Shown: one piece after another, positions 19,180 through 27,973 of the stretch
Layout of the letters: each line of letters opens with the position of its first letter
How positions within the stretch are numbered: position 1 is the first letter of the stretch
Assembly: GCA_036881905.1 (NCBI GenBank)
Contig: JBAJNN010000003.1
Coordinates: 1-64,000 of the forward strand
DNA from: JBAJNN01 sp036881905
GTDB lineage: Bacteria; Pseudomonadota; Alphaproteobacteria; Rhizobiales; Im1
Length of the DNA: 64,000 bases
Reading direction: 5' to 3'
Program-made: the position numbers and the translations under genes
Notes under the pieces: generated by a model
Told to the model about the DNA's origin: nothing
Databases searched by the model: none
The model's input: only the letters and a program-made list of their open reading frames with translations

Positions 19180-20829
19180 TCACTCCGCCCCCGCATTTTC
19201 ACCGCTTTCGCTTTCCGGGTTCTCCTCATTATCTTCCGGCAGGCTGGCGTCGTGTTCAGCCTCCTCATGCGATATCCAGCCGAGTTTGACCCGAGCCGCC
19301 ATAATCATGGCTTCAGCCTCTTCGGCGCTCACCTCAAGCTCCGACAACAGTCCGGGGTGAGAGATATCATCCTCGTCGCGGCGATGCTCGACCCAGCCGA
19401 CCATATCGTCAGTGGCGCAACCAGCCAGATCCTCGATCGTCTTTATCCGGTTTTCACCCAACGCCACCATTATTTCCGGCTTCATGCCCTTGATCGTCGC
19501 CATCTCATCATCGACGCCCAATGCCTTGCGGCGTTCTTCCCATTCCGCCGCCGCACGCTCCAGATGCTCGCCGGCGCGTATTTGCAACTCCCGCGCCATG
19601 CTTTCATCAAGCCCTTCGACGGCGCACAATTCATCGAATGCGACATAGGCAATATCCTCAACACTATCGAAACCTTCGGAAGCCAAAAGCTGGGCCAGCG
19701 TTTCATCGACATCCAATGTTGCCATAAAGGTCGCGCTGCGCTCGGCGAAGGCCTTCTGCCAACGTTCCGATTCTTCGGCTTCGGTCAGAATATCGATGTC
19801 CCATCCCGTAAGCCGCGAGGCGAGACGAACATTCTGGCCGCGCCGCCCGATGGCAAGCGAGAGCTGATCGTCGGGAACCATAACCTCAATACGCTCAGCC
19901 TCTTCATCCAGAACCACCTTGGAGACTTCGGCCGGAGCCAGGGCATTGACGACAAAGGTCGCCACATCCTGCGACCATGGGATAATATCGATCTTTTCGC
20001 CTTGCAGCTCCCCGACAATGGCCTGAACCCGACTGCCGCGCATGCCGACGCAGGCGCCAACCGGATCGATAGAAGGGTCATTGGAGCGAACGGCGATTTT
20101 CGCCCGACTGCCGGGATCGCGCGAAACCGATGCGATTTCGACGATCTTGTCGTAAATTTCAGGAACTTCCTGAGCAAACAGCTTGGCCATGAACTCCGGA
20201 CGGGTCCGCGACAGGAAGATTTGCGGCCCGCGCTGCTCGCGGCGGACATCGAAAATATAGGCGCGGATACGCTCTCCATTCTGGAACGTCTCGCGCGGCA
20301 GGGCTTCGTTGCGCCGCATAATGGCTTCCGCGCGGCCCAGATCGACGACGACATTGCCGTATTCGCAACGCTTGACCACACCGTTTATGGTTTCGCCGAC
20401 GCGATCTTTGTAGTCTTTGTATTGACGCTCGCGTTCGGCCTCGCGAACCTTCTGCACGATGACCTGTTTGGCGTTTTGCGCTGCGATTCGCCCGAAATCG
20501 AAGGGGGGAAGCGATTCGGATATAAAATCGCCGATACGGGCTTCCGGATTGCGGCGGCGCGCTTCGTCCAGGGTAATCTGGGTGTATTCATCCTCGACCT
20601 GCTCCACAACCTCCAGAATGCGCGCGAGATAGGTCTCGCCGGTTTTGGGATCGATTTCGGCGCGAATGTCGTTTTCGCCGCCATAACGCGAACGCGCCGC
20701 GCGCTGGATCGCATCCTGCATCGCTTGCAGGACGATCTCCTTGTCAATGGATTTCTCACGCGCCACGGCGTCGGCGACCTGTAAAAGCTCAAGCCTGTTC
20801 GCACTCACCGCCATTTCCACCATCGCCAT
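19180..20829 (-). CDS. nusA: Transcription termination/antitermination factor NusA
   Basis: 549 residues: N-terminal RNAP-binding domain, S1 domain (EINGVVKRCEYGNVVVDLGRAEAI-like region ~130-200), KH domains with VGACVGMRGSRVQAIVGEL and LAIGRRGQNVRLASRLTGW, then two acidic C-terminal helix-hairpin repeats. Binds RNA polymerase during pausing, termination and rRNA antitermination. The start may be 20829 or the in-frame ATG at 20814. Confidence 0.98.
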   Translation of the reverse strand: MAMVEMAVSANRLELLQVADAVAREKSIDKEIVLQAMQDAIQRAARSRYGGENDIRAEIDPKTGETYLARILEVVEQVEDEYTQITLDEARRRNPEARIGDFISESLPPFDFGRIAAQNAKQVIVQKVREAERERQYKDYKDRVGETINGVVKRCEYGNVVVDLGRAEAIMRRNEALPRETFQNGERIRAYIFDVRREQRGPQIFLSRTRPEFMAKLFAQEVPEIYDKIVEIASVSRDPGSRAKIAVRSNDPSIDPVGACVGMRGSRVQAIVGELQGEKIDIIPWSQDVATFVVNALAPAEVSKVVLDEEAERIEVMVPDDQLSLAIGRRGQNVRLASRLTGWDIDILTEAEESERWQKAFAERSATFMATLDVDETLAQLLASEGFDSVEDIAYVAFDELCAVEGLDESMARELQIRAGEHLERAAAEWEERRKALGVDDEMATIKGMKPEIMVALGENRIKTIEDLAGCATDDMVGWVEHRRDEDDISHPGLLSELEVSAEEAEAMIMAARVKLGWISHEEAEHDASLPEDNEENPESESGENAGAE

Positions 20830-20957
20830 ACTCCAGCCGCAACATCTTAAGGAACCGATCGTTTTCGATTATGACGTCCACTCGCGCCCACGCCGTGGAC
20901 AAATCGTTCACGCATGCTGTTGCAAAATCCACCGCGCGCCACCGTCATATGACGGCC

Positions 20958-21497
20958 TCATTGCACCGGGCGCGCCAGACAGTCCCTGATCAGAGCATCC
21001 GTTATCAACAACCGGGCCATATCAATCTCATTAAAGGGCAGATGAACCGTTCCGCCCTCTTCTCCCTCAAGGCGAAGTTCGACACAATTCCCCTCCACCC
21101 CCAGAAGGGTGCCGCGAAACCGACGACGCCCCTCCCGATCGACCATCATCTCGATGTTGGATCGGTAACCACGCCAGCGTTTGAAATCCTCAAGACGCAC
21201 TAGCGGCCGGTCAAGGCCGGGCGAAGAGACCTCAAGATTATAGGCGCCGGGCATTATACCTTCGACATCCAGCAACGGCGAAATGGCCCGGCTGAGCCTC
21301 TCACAGTCATCGATCGTCATCGTAAAGTCCGGCCGCTCGGCCATGATCTGCACTGTGGTCGCATTTTTGCCGATCATGCGCACCCGCACCAAACGATACC
21401 CCATATTTTCAACCACGGGCTCAATCCGCGCAGCCACGATTCGGGCCAGCCCCTCTTCGCGCTCAAGGCGTTTGCGCCCTGCATGATTCGACGCCAT
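20958..21497 (-). CDS. rimP: Ribosome maturation factor RimP
   Basis: About 179 residues from the ATG at 21497; the open frame runs to 21551 but that extra part is not family-like. Signature: IEPVVENMGYRLVRVRMIGK, IDDCERLSRAISPLLDVE, YNLEVSSPGLDRPLVRLEDF and the C-terminal SH3-like KGTLLG-type segment. Assists 30S assembly. First of the nusA group. Confidence 0.95.
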   Translation of the reverse strand: MASNHAGRKRLEREEGLARIVAARIEPVVENMGYRLVRVRMIGKNATTVQIMAERPDFTMTIDDCERLSRAISPLLDVEGIMPGAYNLEVSSPGLDRPLVRLEDFKRWRGYRSNIEMMVDREGRRRFRGTLLGVEGNCVELRLEGEEGGTVHLPFNEIDMARLLITDALIRDCLARPVQ

Positions 21498-21713
21498 TCT
21501 TCCCCTGTGCCTCACGCCATATTCGTTGAAAACAAAAAAGCGAGCCTCCAAAGAGCCTCGGCCTTACGAGTTTACGCCGGCTCACCAGCTTTTGAAGACA
21601 AGCCATCGGATTGGTAACCGAACAGCTATGATTATAATCGGTTTGCACCCGCGCGCAACCCCATTGCCTTGTCTTGGTGAAGACGATCATTGTCGCGCCG
21701 TCGAAAAAAAGCC

Positions 21714-22421
21714 TCAGCGACGCCGAAAGGAGAGATAAGCGCATTCGCGTCCGGCGCTTGCCGCCTTGGCTTCGTAACGGGTGCCGGGCCAATCGTGGGG
21801 GCGACGGCGGCGATCCTGCGCCCGCCTGTCGAGCATGAAGCCGCCATGGGCGCGGATATGGTCGAGCGTCCACAAGACATAGTCCGGCATGTCGCTGGCG
21901 AAGCGCAGCTCGCCCCCCGGTTTGATCGCGCGATGCAACGCGCAAAGCGCCTCCGGCGAGATAAAACGACGCTTGCGATGTCGGGCCTTGGGCCAGGGGT
22001 CGGGAAAGAGAATGAAGACTTGGGCGAGGCTCGCATCGGGCAGCGCCTTGAGCAGCAATCGGGCGTCGTCGTCATGAATGCGGATATTGCGCAGGCTGCG
22101 ATCCTCAATGACCGAGAGCAACCGGGCAACGCCATTGACGAAAGGCTCGGCGCCCAGTATGCCGATGTCGCGGCGACGTTCGGCCAGACAGGCCAGATGC
22201 TCGCCGCCGCCAAAGCCGATTTCAAGCCAGAACTCGCGCATATGACCGGCGAACAGCGCCGCCGGACCGCATTGCGAAAGAGTGTCGAGCGCAATGCGCA
22301 GGGCCGGGAGTTTTTCCTCAAGCAGGCGGCGCCGGCCTGGACGCAAGGGCCGCCCCTTGCGCCGACCGTAAACCGAGCGGCGAGGGGGCTTGGGCGATAT
22401 GGCGGCAGGGTCATTCGTCAT
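21714..22421 (-). CDS. trmB: tRNA (guanine-N7)-methyltransferase
   Basis: Forms m7G46 in tRNA with SAM. The real start is the ATG at 22421 (236 residues); the longer upstream frame runs back through metK and is an artefact. Motifs: LEIGFGGGEHLA (SAM binding), ILFPDPWPKARHRKRRFI (the PDPWPKxRHxKRR motif) and WTDYxxYA-like end. Lies 67 bp downstream of metK, which makes its cofactor. Confidence 0.96.
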   Translation of the reverse strand: MTNDPAAISPKPPRRSVYGRRKGRPLRPGRRRLLEEKLPALRIALDTLSQCGPAALFAGHMREFWLEIGFGGGEHLACLAERRRDIGILGAEPFVNGVARLLSVIEDRSLRNIRIHDDDARLLLKALPDASLAQVFILFPDPWPKARHRKRRFISPEALCALHRAIKPGGELRFASDMPDYVLWTLDHIRAHGGFMLDRRAQDRRRRPHDWPGTRYEAKAASAGRECAYLSFRRR

Positions 22422-22488
22422 CTTTTTGCCTGTCGGTGATGTTGCGGCGCGCGCCGACCGGATCGGTTCCCGCGCGCCGCATGCTCCA

Positions 22489-23658
22489 TTACCGCAAGGC
22501 CGCGCGCAGCTTATCGGCAAGGTCGGTGCGCTCCCAGGAAAATCCGCCATCGGCCTGCGGATCGCGGCCGAAATGACCATAAGCCGCCGTTCGCGCGTAG
22601 ATCGGACGGTTGAGGTTGAGATGTTCGCGAATGCCGCGCGGAGATAAATCGACCAGATCGGTGAGAATACGCTCCAGCTTTTGCCCGTCAACCAGCCCGG
22701 CGCCATGGGTCTTGACATAGAGCGACAGCGGTTTGGAAACGCCGATGGCGTAGGAAACCTGGATCGTACATTTTTCCGCCAACCCGGCGGCGACGATATT
22801 TTTGGCCAGATAGCGGCAGGCATAGGCGGCCGAACGATCGACCTTGGTCGGGTCTTTGCCGGAAAAAGCCCCGCCGCCATGGGGGGCCGCGCCGCCGTAA
22901 GTGTCAACGATGACCTTGCGCCCGGTCAGCCCAGCATCGCCGTCGGGGCCGCCGATGACGAATTTTCCGGTCGGATTGACGTAGAAATTCTCTTCCTCGC
23001 ACATCCAGCCCTCGGGGAGCACCTTGAGCACATGAGCGCGTACGATCTCGCGCAACTCAGCAAGCGTAAGATTGGGAGAATGCTGGGTTGACACCACAAC
23101 CGAGGTCGCCCGCACCGGTTTGCCATTTTCATAAAGCAGGGTTATCTGGCTTTTGGCATCCGGCATCAGGCAGGGTTCGGCGCCGGAACGACGCGCCTCG
23201 GCCAGGCTTTTGAGAATCTGATGCGAAAAGTGAATGGGTGCCGGCATGAGAACATCGGTTTCACGGCAGGCGAAACCAAACATGATTCCTTGATCTCCGG
23301 CGCCTTCATTCTTGCTGTCGATGGTGTCGACGCCGCGCGCGATATCGCTCGACTGGGCATGGAGATGAACCTCGATTTTCGCGGTTTTCCAGGGAAAATT
23401 GTCCTGCTCGTAGCCGATGTCGCGTACGCAATCGCGCGCGATTGCGATAATTTGCTTCTTGTGGATGGGCGCAGCCGAGCGAACCTCTCCGGCGATGACG
23501 ATTCGATTGGTCGTCACCAAAGTCTCGCACGCCACGCGCGCATGAGAATCCGCTGCAAGATGCGCATCGAGGATTGCATCGGAAATACGATCACAGACCT
23601 TGTCGGGATGGCCTTCGGCGACCGACTCGCTGGTGAACAAATGGTTTTTTCTCGTCAC
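22489..23658 (-). CDS. metK: S-adenosylmethionine synthetase
   Basis: Makes SAM from ATP and methionine. The start is the GTG at 23658 (389 residues), preceded 11 bp upstream by AGGAG and giving the normal opening TRKNHLFTSESVAEGHPDK. Other signatures: GAGDQGIMFGFA, GGAAPHGGGAFSGKDPTKVD and YAIGVSKPLSLYV. Followed by trmB. The leader RNA can fold over the ribosome binding site (see findings). Confidence 0.97.
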   Translation of the reverse strand: MTRKNHLFTSESVAEGHPDKVCDRISDAILDAHLAADSHARVACETLVTTNRIVIAGEVRSAAPIHKKQIIAIARDCVRDIGYEQDNFPWKTAKIEVHLHAQSSDIARGVDTIDSKNEGAGDQGIMFGFACRETDVLMPAPIHFSHQILKSLAEARRSGAEPCLMPDAKSQITLLYENGKPVRATSVVVSTQHSPNLTLAELREIVRAHVLKVLPEGWMCEEENFYVNPTGKFVIGGPDGDAGLTGRKVIVDTYGGAAPHGGGAFSGKDPTKVDRSAAYACRYLAKNIVAAGLAEKCTIQVSYAIGVSKPLSLYVKTHGAGLVDGQKLERILTDLVDLSPRGIREHLNLNRPIYARTAAYGHFGRDPQADGGFSWERTDLADKLRAALR

Positions 23659-24219
23659 GTCAACCCGCTCTCCTGGTTCCAGACGCCCAAAGCGCCGCTT
23701 GACCGTTACGGCGCCCGACACCCAACCCGCAAAAACGGCAAAAGCCTTGAGATTGGCGATCCAAGCCAGTTGGCGTTCTCGCAAGGAATGCCGGTCAAGT
23801 CAAGTGGGATGGCTAAAACCTATGCCGATGCTTACGCTCAAAACTGGCCAACGCTTTCGAGAGGATCCTAAAGCACAAAATTGAGTTTCGCTCGATTGGG
23901 GGATTGAGTGGAACAATTCCACACAGTTGCGGCTGGGACGCCCCAATGCGTTTACGCGAACCGTCCATCGATTTGGCCGGTTCGTTGCTGCCGGTAAAAC
24001 AAGAAGAGCGATAAATCAGGCGGAATCCTTGTCTCAAGGTCCCGGCAATTCATAAGATGATGGGGGCGTTTCAAATGGGTCGCCCAAAACGGCGATTCGG
24101 ATGGCTGCAAAGTGAAAAGCTGGCCGGATTTTGTCTATTCCATCATGAACGAGAGGCCTTTCAAACATCTAAGAGTCAAAGGGCGGGTGACTTCAAGGAA
24201 AATATTTTTTCTAAGCTTT
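23659..24219. other. Intergenic region metK/XRE regulator
   Basis: 561 bp on the metK 5' side, presumably with its promoter and leader. I could not match SAM-II or SAM/SAH riboswitch consensus sequences. Nearest the start codon (23659-23703, minus strand) a multi-hairpin fold is possible: GUCAA/UUGAC closing helix and an inner GGCGC-UUUGG-GCGUC hairpin, with the Shine-Dalgarno inside. No coding frame is convincing. Confidence 0.4.
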
Positions 24220-24645
24220 TCAGCGACAATCAGGTTCGGGGGAATCATCCGCCATTGCCCGGACAAGCTCGATAACCTTGCGCCGCACCGAACTGTCTTT
24301 GATGCGGGCGAACGCCTTATTGAGGTGGAGGCCCTGCGAACTCGCCAGGAAAGTCATGATTCCGGGCTCTCCGGCGCTCTCGGCGAAACCGGGTTCGAAG
24401 GGCTTTGTCGATTCGCCCGGCATGTCTTCGAAAAAATACTGGACAGGCACCGCAAATATCCTCGACATTTGGTAAAGTCGGCTGGCGCTCACGCGATTTG
24501 CGCCCTTCTCGTATTTTTGCACCTGCTGAAAGGTGAGGCCAAGCTGCTCGGCAAGACGCTCCTGGCTTATACCAAGCAACATCCGACGCATACGAACACG
24601 GCTACCAACATGGATGTCGATAGGGTTGGGACCTTTTTTAACCAT
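24220..24645 (-). CDS. XRE family transcriptional regulator
   Basis: 141 residues with a Cro/CI helix-turn-helix (residues ~14-70: RVRMRRMLLGISQERLAEQL, TFQQVQKYEKGANRVSASRL), followed by a short variable C-terminal part. This is a widely conserved alphaproteobacterial single-domain regulator encoded between lnt and metK; its targets are unknown to me. No ligand-binding domain. Confidence 0.9.
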   Translation of the reverse strand: MVKKGPNPIDIHVGSRVRMRRMLLGISQERLAEQLGLTFQQVQKYEKGANRVSASRLYQMSRIFAVPVQYFFEDMPGESTKPFEPGFAESAGEPGIMTFLASSQGLHLNKAFARIKDSSVRRKVIELVRAMADDSPEPDCR

Positions 24646-24822
24646 TTTTACCTCTCAAGCCATTTCAGACCGGCCCGATATTCCGCTTTTCGGAAAACGC
24701 ATTCAAGCGTTGAATTTCGTTTCTGACACAACTTTATAACAAAAGCAACCCTGAATCTATTGAATTTTTGACAATTCAGCAAAGCTAGTTTGCTGTTTCG
24801 GCCTAAAAACGACAACTTTTGG

Positions 24823-26445
24823 TCAATCTTCGGTGTATTTTTCTATTATAAAGTGAAAATATCTTCTATTAAAACTTAAAATTGTAGTCACGATACCAAT
24901 AACCAAAAGCAAGGGTATATACCCGCCAAATCTCGAATAAAGCGTGAGTTCGAGCGGACATGGGACCGGACCGTCAATAATACCAGCCTCGCCAAGATCC
25001 AGCCGGCTTACGATTCGTCCATAAGGATCGATGATCGCGGATATTCCGGTATTGGCGGCGCGCACCAGCGCCAGCCCCTCTTCTATGGCCCGCAAACGGA
25101 CCTGTGCGAAATGTTGGTAAGGGCCGGCGGAGGGTCCAAACCAAGCATCGTTGGTGACATTGACGAGCCAGTCGAGTCTTGCGCCTGTCTTACCGGACGG
25201 GTGAGGGAAAATCGCCTCATAACAAATCAAGGCTCTGACCAGTGACGTCCCGCCAAGATTAAGCGGCGCAGGGGTTTGACCTTTGGAAAATCCCGGCATA
25301 ACGCTGACGAGCTGGTGCAAACCGAGGGGTTCAAGCCAGTGGGCGAGCGGCAGGTATTCCCCGAAGGGCACGAGATGGCGCTTATCGTAGTGGCCTGTCA
25401 CCTCGCCGGTGCTGTCAATGACGAGGATACTGTTAAAAACATGGATCCGCCCCGAATTCGACGCCTCACGGCGCAGCGCGCCGGTCACGAGTATGGTGCC
25501 GGCGGGCAGGAGGGCCGCTATGGCTTTGAGCGCCTCCGGTTTTTCCTTGACGAAGAAGGGCAGCGCACTTTCCGGCCAGACCAGGATATCGACATCGAGC
25601 AATCCTCCCGGAGCCTGAGCGGTCCGCTTGGCGGACAGCGCCAGCATGCGTTCGAAAATCGCGCGACGCAGATAAGGGTTTTCCTTGTCGCGCTCGGCGA
25701 TATTGGGCTGCACGATACGCACCCTTGGTGTGTTACAGGCGGCGTTGTGTTGCGCCGCGTTGAGGCGACGCGCGCCGACGATCCAACCGCCGAGTGCAAG
25801 AAACACGGCGATGGCGAGGCTCGGCCAACGCCGCTTGCCTGGCCCGCCATCGGTCACAATGGTCGGTGAAGCCGCCACGAATATCACCAGAAAGGAAAGC
25901 CCGTAGAGACCGATATAGGCGGCGAGCTGAGACAGGCAATCGAGGGAGGAAACCGCATAGCCCAATGTGTTCCAGGGGAATCCGGTCAGGATGTGTCCTC
26001 GCAGCCATTCCGCCAGGGTCAGATCCGCCGCCAATATATAAAGACGCGATGCGCCGGAGCTCCAACTCGCCATGGCAAGGGCGAGACCGCCGCCCCAGAA
26101 CAGCGCCAGCCCCGCCGGCAGTGCGGTCACGACGAAAGGAATCATCCAGGCATAATGCGCAGGATCGACCAGAAACGCCGCGGCGATCCAATACAGGCCG
26201 ACCGCGAAATAGCCAAACCCGAATGCCCATCCGGTCGCGAAGGCCGACCCCATCGCGGACAAGCGCCGCTTGGTTCGCATGGCGATGCCATCGAGACTCC
26301 ACACCACAGCCGGCATGGCGATGAACAAAACGGGCCAAAGACTGGAAGGCGGCATGGCAAGCGCGCTCAGCCCGCCGAGAACGACGCTGAGCATAAAACG
26401 CCGCCGATTGGCGAGGCCCGCGAGACGATGCGCGACTTTATTCAT
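24823..26445 (-). CDS. lnt: Apolipoprotein N-acyltransferase
   Basis: A 540-residue inner-membrane enzyme that adds the third acyl chain to lipoproteins. Several N-terminal transmembrane helices (~residues 20-215) are followed by a periplasmic nitrilase domain. The catalytic Lys is in YDKRHLVPFGEYLPL and the catalytic Cys in ALICYEAIFPH; the Glu is expected near residues 255-265. A C-terminal hydrophobic helix follows. In most alphaproteobacteria ybeY/phoH/corC lie upstream; here the accessory region begins instead. Confidence 0.96.
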   Translation of the reverse strand: MNKVAHRLAGLANRRRFMLSVVLGGLSALAMPPSSLWPVLFIAMPAVVWSLDGIAMRTKRRLSAMGSAFATGWAFGFGYFAVGLYWIAAAFLVDPAHYAWMIPFVVTALPAGLALFWGGGLALAMASWSSGASRLYILAADLTLAEWLRGHILTGFPWNTLGYAVSSLDCLSQLAAYIGLYGLSFLVIFVAASPTIVTDGGPGKRRWPSLAIAVFLALGGWIVGARRLNAAQHNAACNTPRVRIVQPNIAERDKENPYLRRAIFERMLALSAKRTAQAPGGLLDVDILVWPESALPFFVKEKPEALKAIAALLPAGTILVTGALRREASNSGRIHVFNSILVIDSTGEVTGHYDKRHLVPFGEYLPLAHWLEPLGLHQLVSVMPGFSKGQTPAPLNLGGTSLVRALICYEAIFPHPSGKTGARLDWLVNVTNDAWFGPSAGPYQHFAQVRLRAIEEGLALVRAANTGISAIIDPYGRIVSRLDLGEAGIIDGPVPCPLELTLYSRFGGYIPLLLVIGIVTTILSFNRRYFHFIIEKYTED

Positions 26446-26764
26446 GGATGTTGCGGCGTGTCGATGCGTGTTGCGGCCGGAGGGCTCATATCGTGAGCGA
26501 TATTATCAGGCGGGTCGTGTGAGGGCTACAGGCGCAGACATGTGCGCACGCAAGCATGACATATCACAGAAGGCCTGCGGCGGTTGCCGTGGCGCGGCGG
26601 GCGGAACGAGTGCATTCCCGAGTCAATAAATCTGCGCCTTGGGCTTATAGACTGCTTGCACAGCCGTGGCGCGGCCTGTTTTTAAATTTACGTTGATAGT
26701 GCCGAAACTGCCGTGCTAGGAGAATCATATGGGTGATAGTGCCCTACATCTAAAGGAGGATAAA
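26446..26764. promoter_or_regulatory. Upstream region of the peptide gene with a TGATAGTGCC direct repeat
   Basis: 319 bp between divergent lnt and the 41-residue peptide gene. The 10-mer TGATAGTGCC occurs twice, at 26694-26703 and 26734-26743, exactly 40 bp apart, just before the AAAGGAGG ribosome binding site. A TTGATA hexamer (26693-26698) overlaps the first copy but no good -10 follows at 16-18 bp. Possible activator or repressor sites (inference). Confidence 0.4.
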
Positions 26765-26890
26765 ATGTCTGATTCTACTGAAAAAACCGTTAATCAACCG
26801 TCCGAGGGCGGGTCCGTTTGCGGCGATGCCGCGACGATCTCTCTCAAGAACGGTTCGCAATGCGTTGACGTTGTGACGGTCAACCAATGA
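26765..26890 (+). CDS. 41-residue putative RiPP precursor peptide
   Basis: Too short for usual ORF cut-offs. A very good ribosome binding site (AAAGGAGG, 5 bp before ATG) precedes it and an intrinsic terminator follows 7 bp after the TGA. The peptide starts MSDSTEKTVNQPSEGG, which is polar and leader-like, then has Cys19 and Cys33 with a Gly/Ser/Asn/Asp-containing segment between (SVCGDAATISLKNG) and ends VDVVTVNQ. The tetrapeptide TVNQ occurs twice (8-11, 38-41). No transmembrane helix. It is followed by an HExxH peptide-modification enzyme and an exporter, the standard layout of a RiPP gene cluster. The cleavage site and modified residues cannot be read from sequence; the role as precursor is inferred from context. 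Confidence 0.7.
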   Translation: MSDSTEKTVNQPSEGGSVCGDAATISLKNGSQCVDVVTVNQ

Positions 26891-26896
26891 TCTTTT

Positions 26897-26925
26897 GGGC
26901 AGGCGTTTGAGCCTGCCTCTTTTTT
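26897..26925 (+). terminator. Intrinsic terminator/attenuator after the peptide gene
   Basis: Perfect 7-bp stem GGCAGGC / GCCTGCC (26898-26904, 26911-26917), loop GTTTGA, followed by TCTTTTTT. It would end most transcripts after the peptide gene and let a fraction read into the enzyme genes, giving excess substrate over enzyme. Confidence 0.88.
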
Positions 26926-26945
26926 AATGCATTCAAGGCCTCTCA

Positions 26946-27215
26946 ATGTCTGGCTGGCTCGTCAGCGATCCTTATCCCAGCGCCTGTTTTGCGGAAAGGC
27001 TGGTCGCGAATAACAAACAAAAGCTTTCGAGCACCCTGAACCAGCCTGTTGATCGCTGTAGAGATAAGATCGATACGAGATTCTATCATTTTATCCGGAA
27101 AAAAATTGATAGTGTCCGCGTCGCTTCAGACGTCGATCCTCTACTGTTCAGGCTTGTTGACGAGCTGGCCATCGTAATCAGGAGAGAAATATTTCCGGCG
27201 TTCATGGTCTGTTGA
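26946..27215 (+). CDS. N-terminal segment of the HExxH peptide-modification protein (separate frame)
   Basis: 89 residues, ending at a TGA that overlaps the TTG beginning of the next frame. It contains SGWLVSDPYPSACF and a helical stretch (DVDPLLFRLVDELAIVIRRE). HExxH-motif peptide-modification proteins usually carry 100 or more residues before their core, and the downstream frame lacks some of that, so this is most likely the missing N-terminus, separated by a one-base frameshift or encoded as a coupled subunit. No recognised domain on its own. The start codon has only a weak Shine-Dalgarno. Confidence 0.5.
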   Translation: MSGWLVSDPYPSACFAERLVANNKQKLSSTLNQPVDRCRDKIDTRFYHFIRKKIDSVRVASDVDPLLFRLVDELAIVIRREIFPAFMVC

Positions 27216-27973
27216 GAGCTTTTGCAATTATGCCGGTTGGTCAAAAGGCGGAAACGATAGGCTATATTTCGGCCGATGCCGTTTCCTTGCCATCATGTCT
27301 CGCAGAGCTTATCGATAAGATTGGAGACGATACCTTTTCATTTGCTCCCGTCGAATTGTCCAATGAAGAATTCATGGCGTCCGTCTCGCTCATCAAGTTT
27401 TGCCTCGACAAAATAGAGGGGAGTTGTCCCGATCTCTATTCGGAAATAAAAACAATTATCCAGAGGATATGCTTTTTTAAAATCCAACCTCTCGATAGTA
27501 GCGCCGTCATGTACTCAGGCAGCAAACTGAACTATTTGGTTTGTGTTTTTATAAATGCCGCGATGGCCGAGCATCCCTTGTACTTCTGGACCGATAAGCT
27601 GGTTCACGAGGCCGCCCATCAAATGTTGCTTGCAATCATGCTTGAGGAGGAGGTTGTGCTCAATCCGGATCGTGAACGTTACAAATCGCCCTTGCGAACC
27701 GAGGGGCGCACTTTAACCGGGATATACCATGCCGCGTTTGTCATATACAGAATCGTTCTTGCTTTTCATCACTTACTGCGCACATCCTGCTTATCCGATC
27801 GTGATCGCAAAGGGATCGAGCGCTCACTTTCAGACTATATCGTCAAATTCGATGCGGCCTATGAGGTCATACGGGCCAAAGGTCGGTTGACGGAATATGG
27901 ATCCGCATTGATGGCGAGCTGTGAAAAAGCCGTGCGAAACTATGAGCAAATGCATGATGCGACCCCTGTCTGA
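27212..27973 (+). CDS. HExxH-motif putative peptide (RiPP) modification protein
   Basis: 253 residues from a TTG at 27212; the ATG at 27230 (residue 7) is an alternative. The motif LVHEAAHQMLL (HEAAH 132-136) is followed by SPLRTEGRTLTGIYHAAFVIYR, with His173 a likely third metal ligand and Arg162/Arg166 conserved-looking. This is the arrangement of the 'HExxH motif' family linked to RiPP clusters (TIGR04267-like). Members of this group are known as metal- and 2-oxoglutarate-dependent oxygenases rather than proteases. Here it would act on the 41-residue peptide (inference). Base composition is more AT-rich than in the housekeeping genes. Confidence 0.75.
   Translation: MRAFAIMPVGQKAETIGYISADAVSLPSCLAELIDKIGDDTFSFAPVELSNEEFMASVSLIKFCLDKIEGSCPDLYSEIKTIIQRICFFKIQPLDSSAVMYSGSKLNYLVCVFINAAMAEHPLYFWTDKLVHEAAHQMLLAIMLEEEVVLNPDRERYKSPLRTEGRTLTGIYHAAFVIYRIVLAFHHLLRTSCLSDRDRKGIERSLSDYIVKFDAAYEVIRAKGRLTEYGSALMASCEKAVRNYEQMHDATPV

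Noticed and set aside
19084..20784. 566-codon plus-strand open frame opposite nusA
   Set aside because: Antisense shadow; nusA motifs are unambiguous on the other strand.
22422..22907. N-terminal extension of trmB into metK
   Set aside because: The sequence is the shifted frame of metK and the ATG at 22421 gives the normal TrmB length.
23659..24219. SAM-II or SAM/SAH riboswitch before metK
   Set aside because: I looked for the known conserved blocks and did not find them; only a generic foldable leader is visible.
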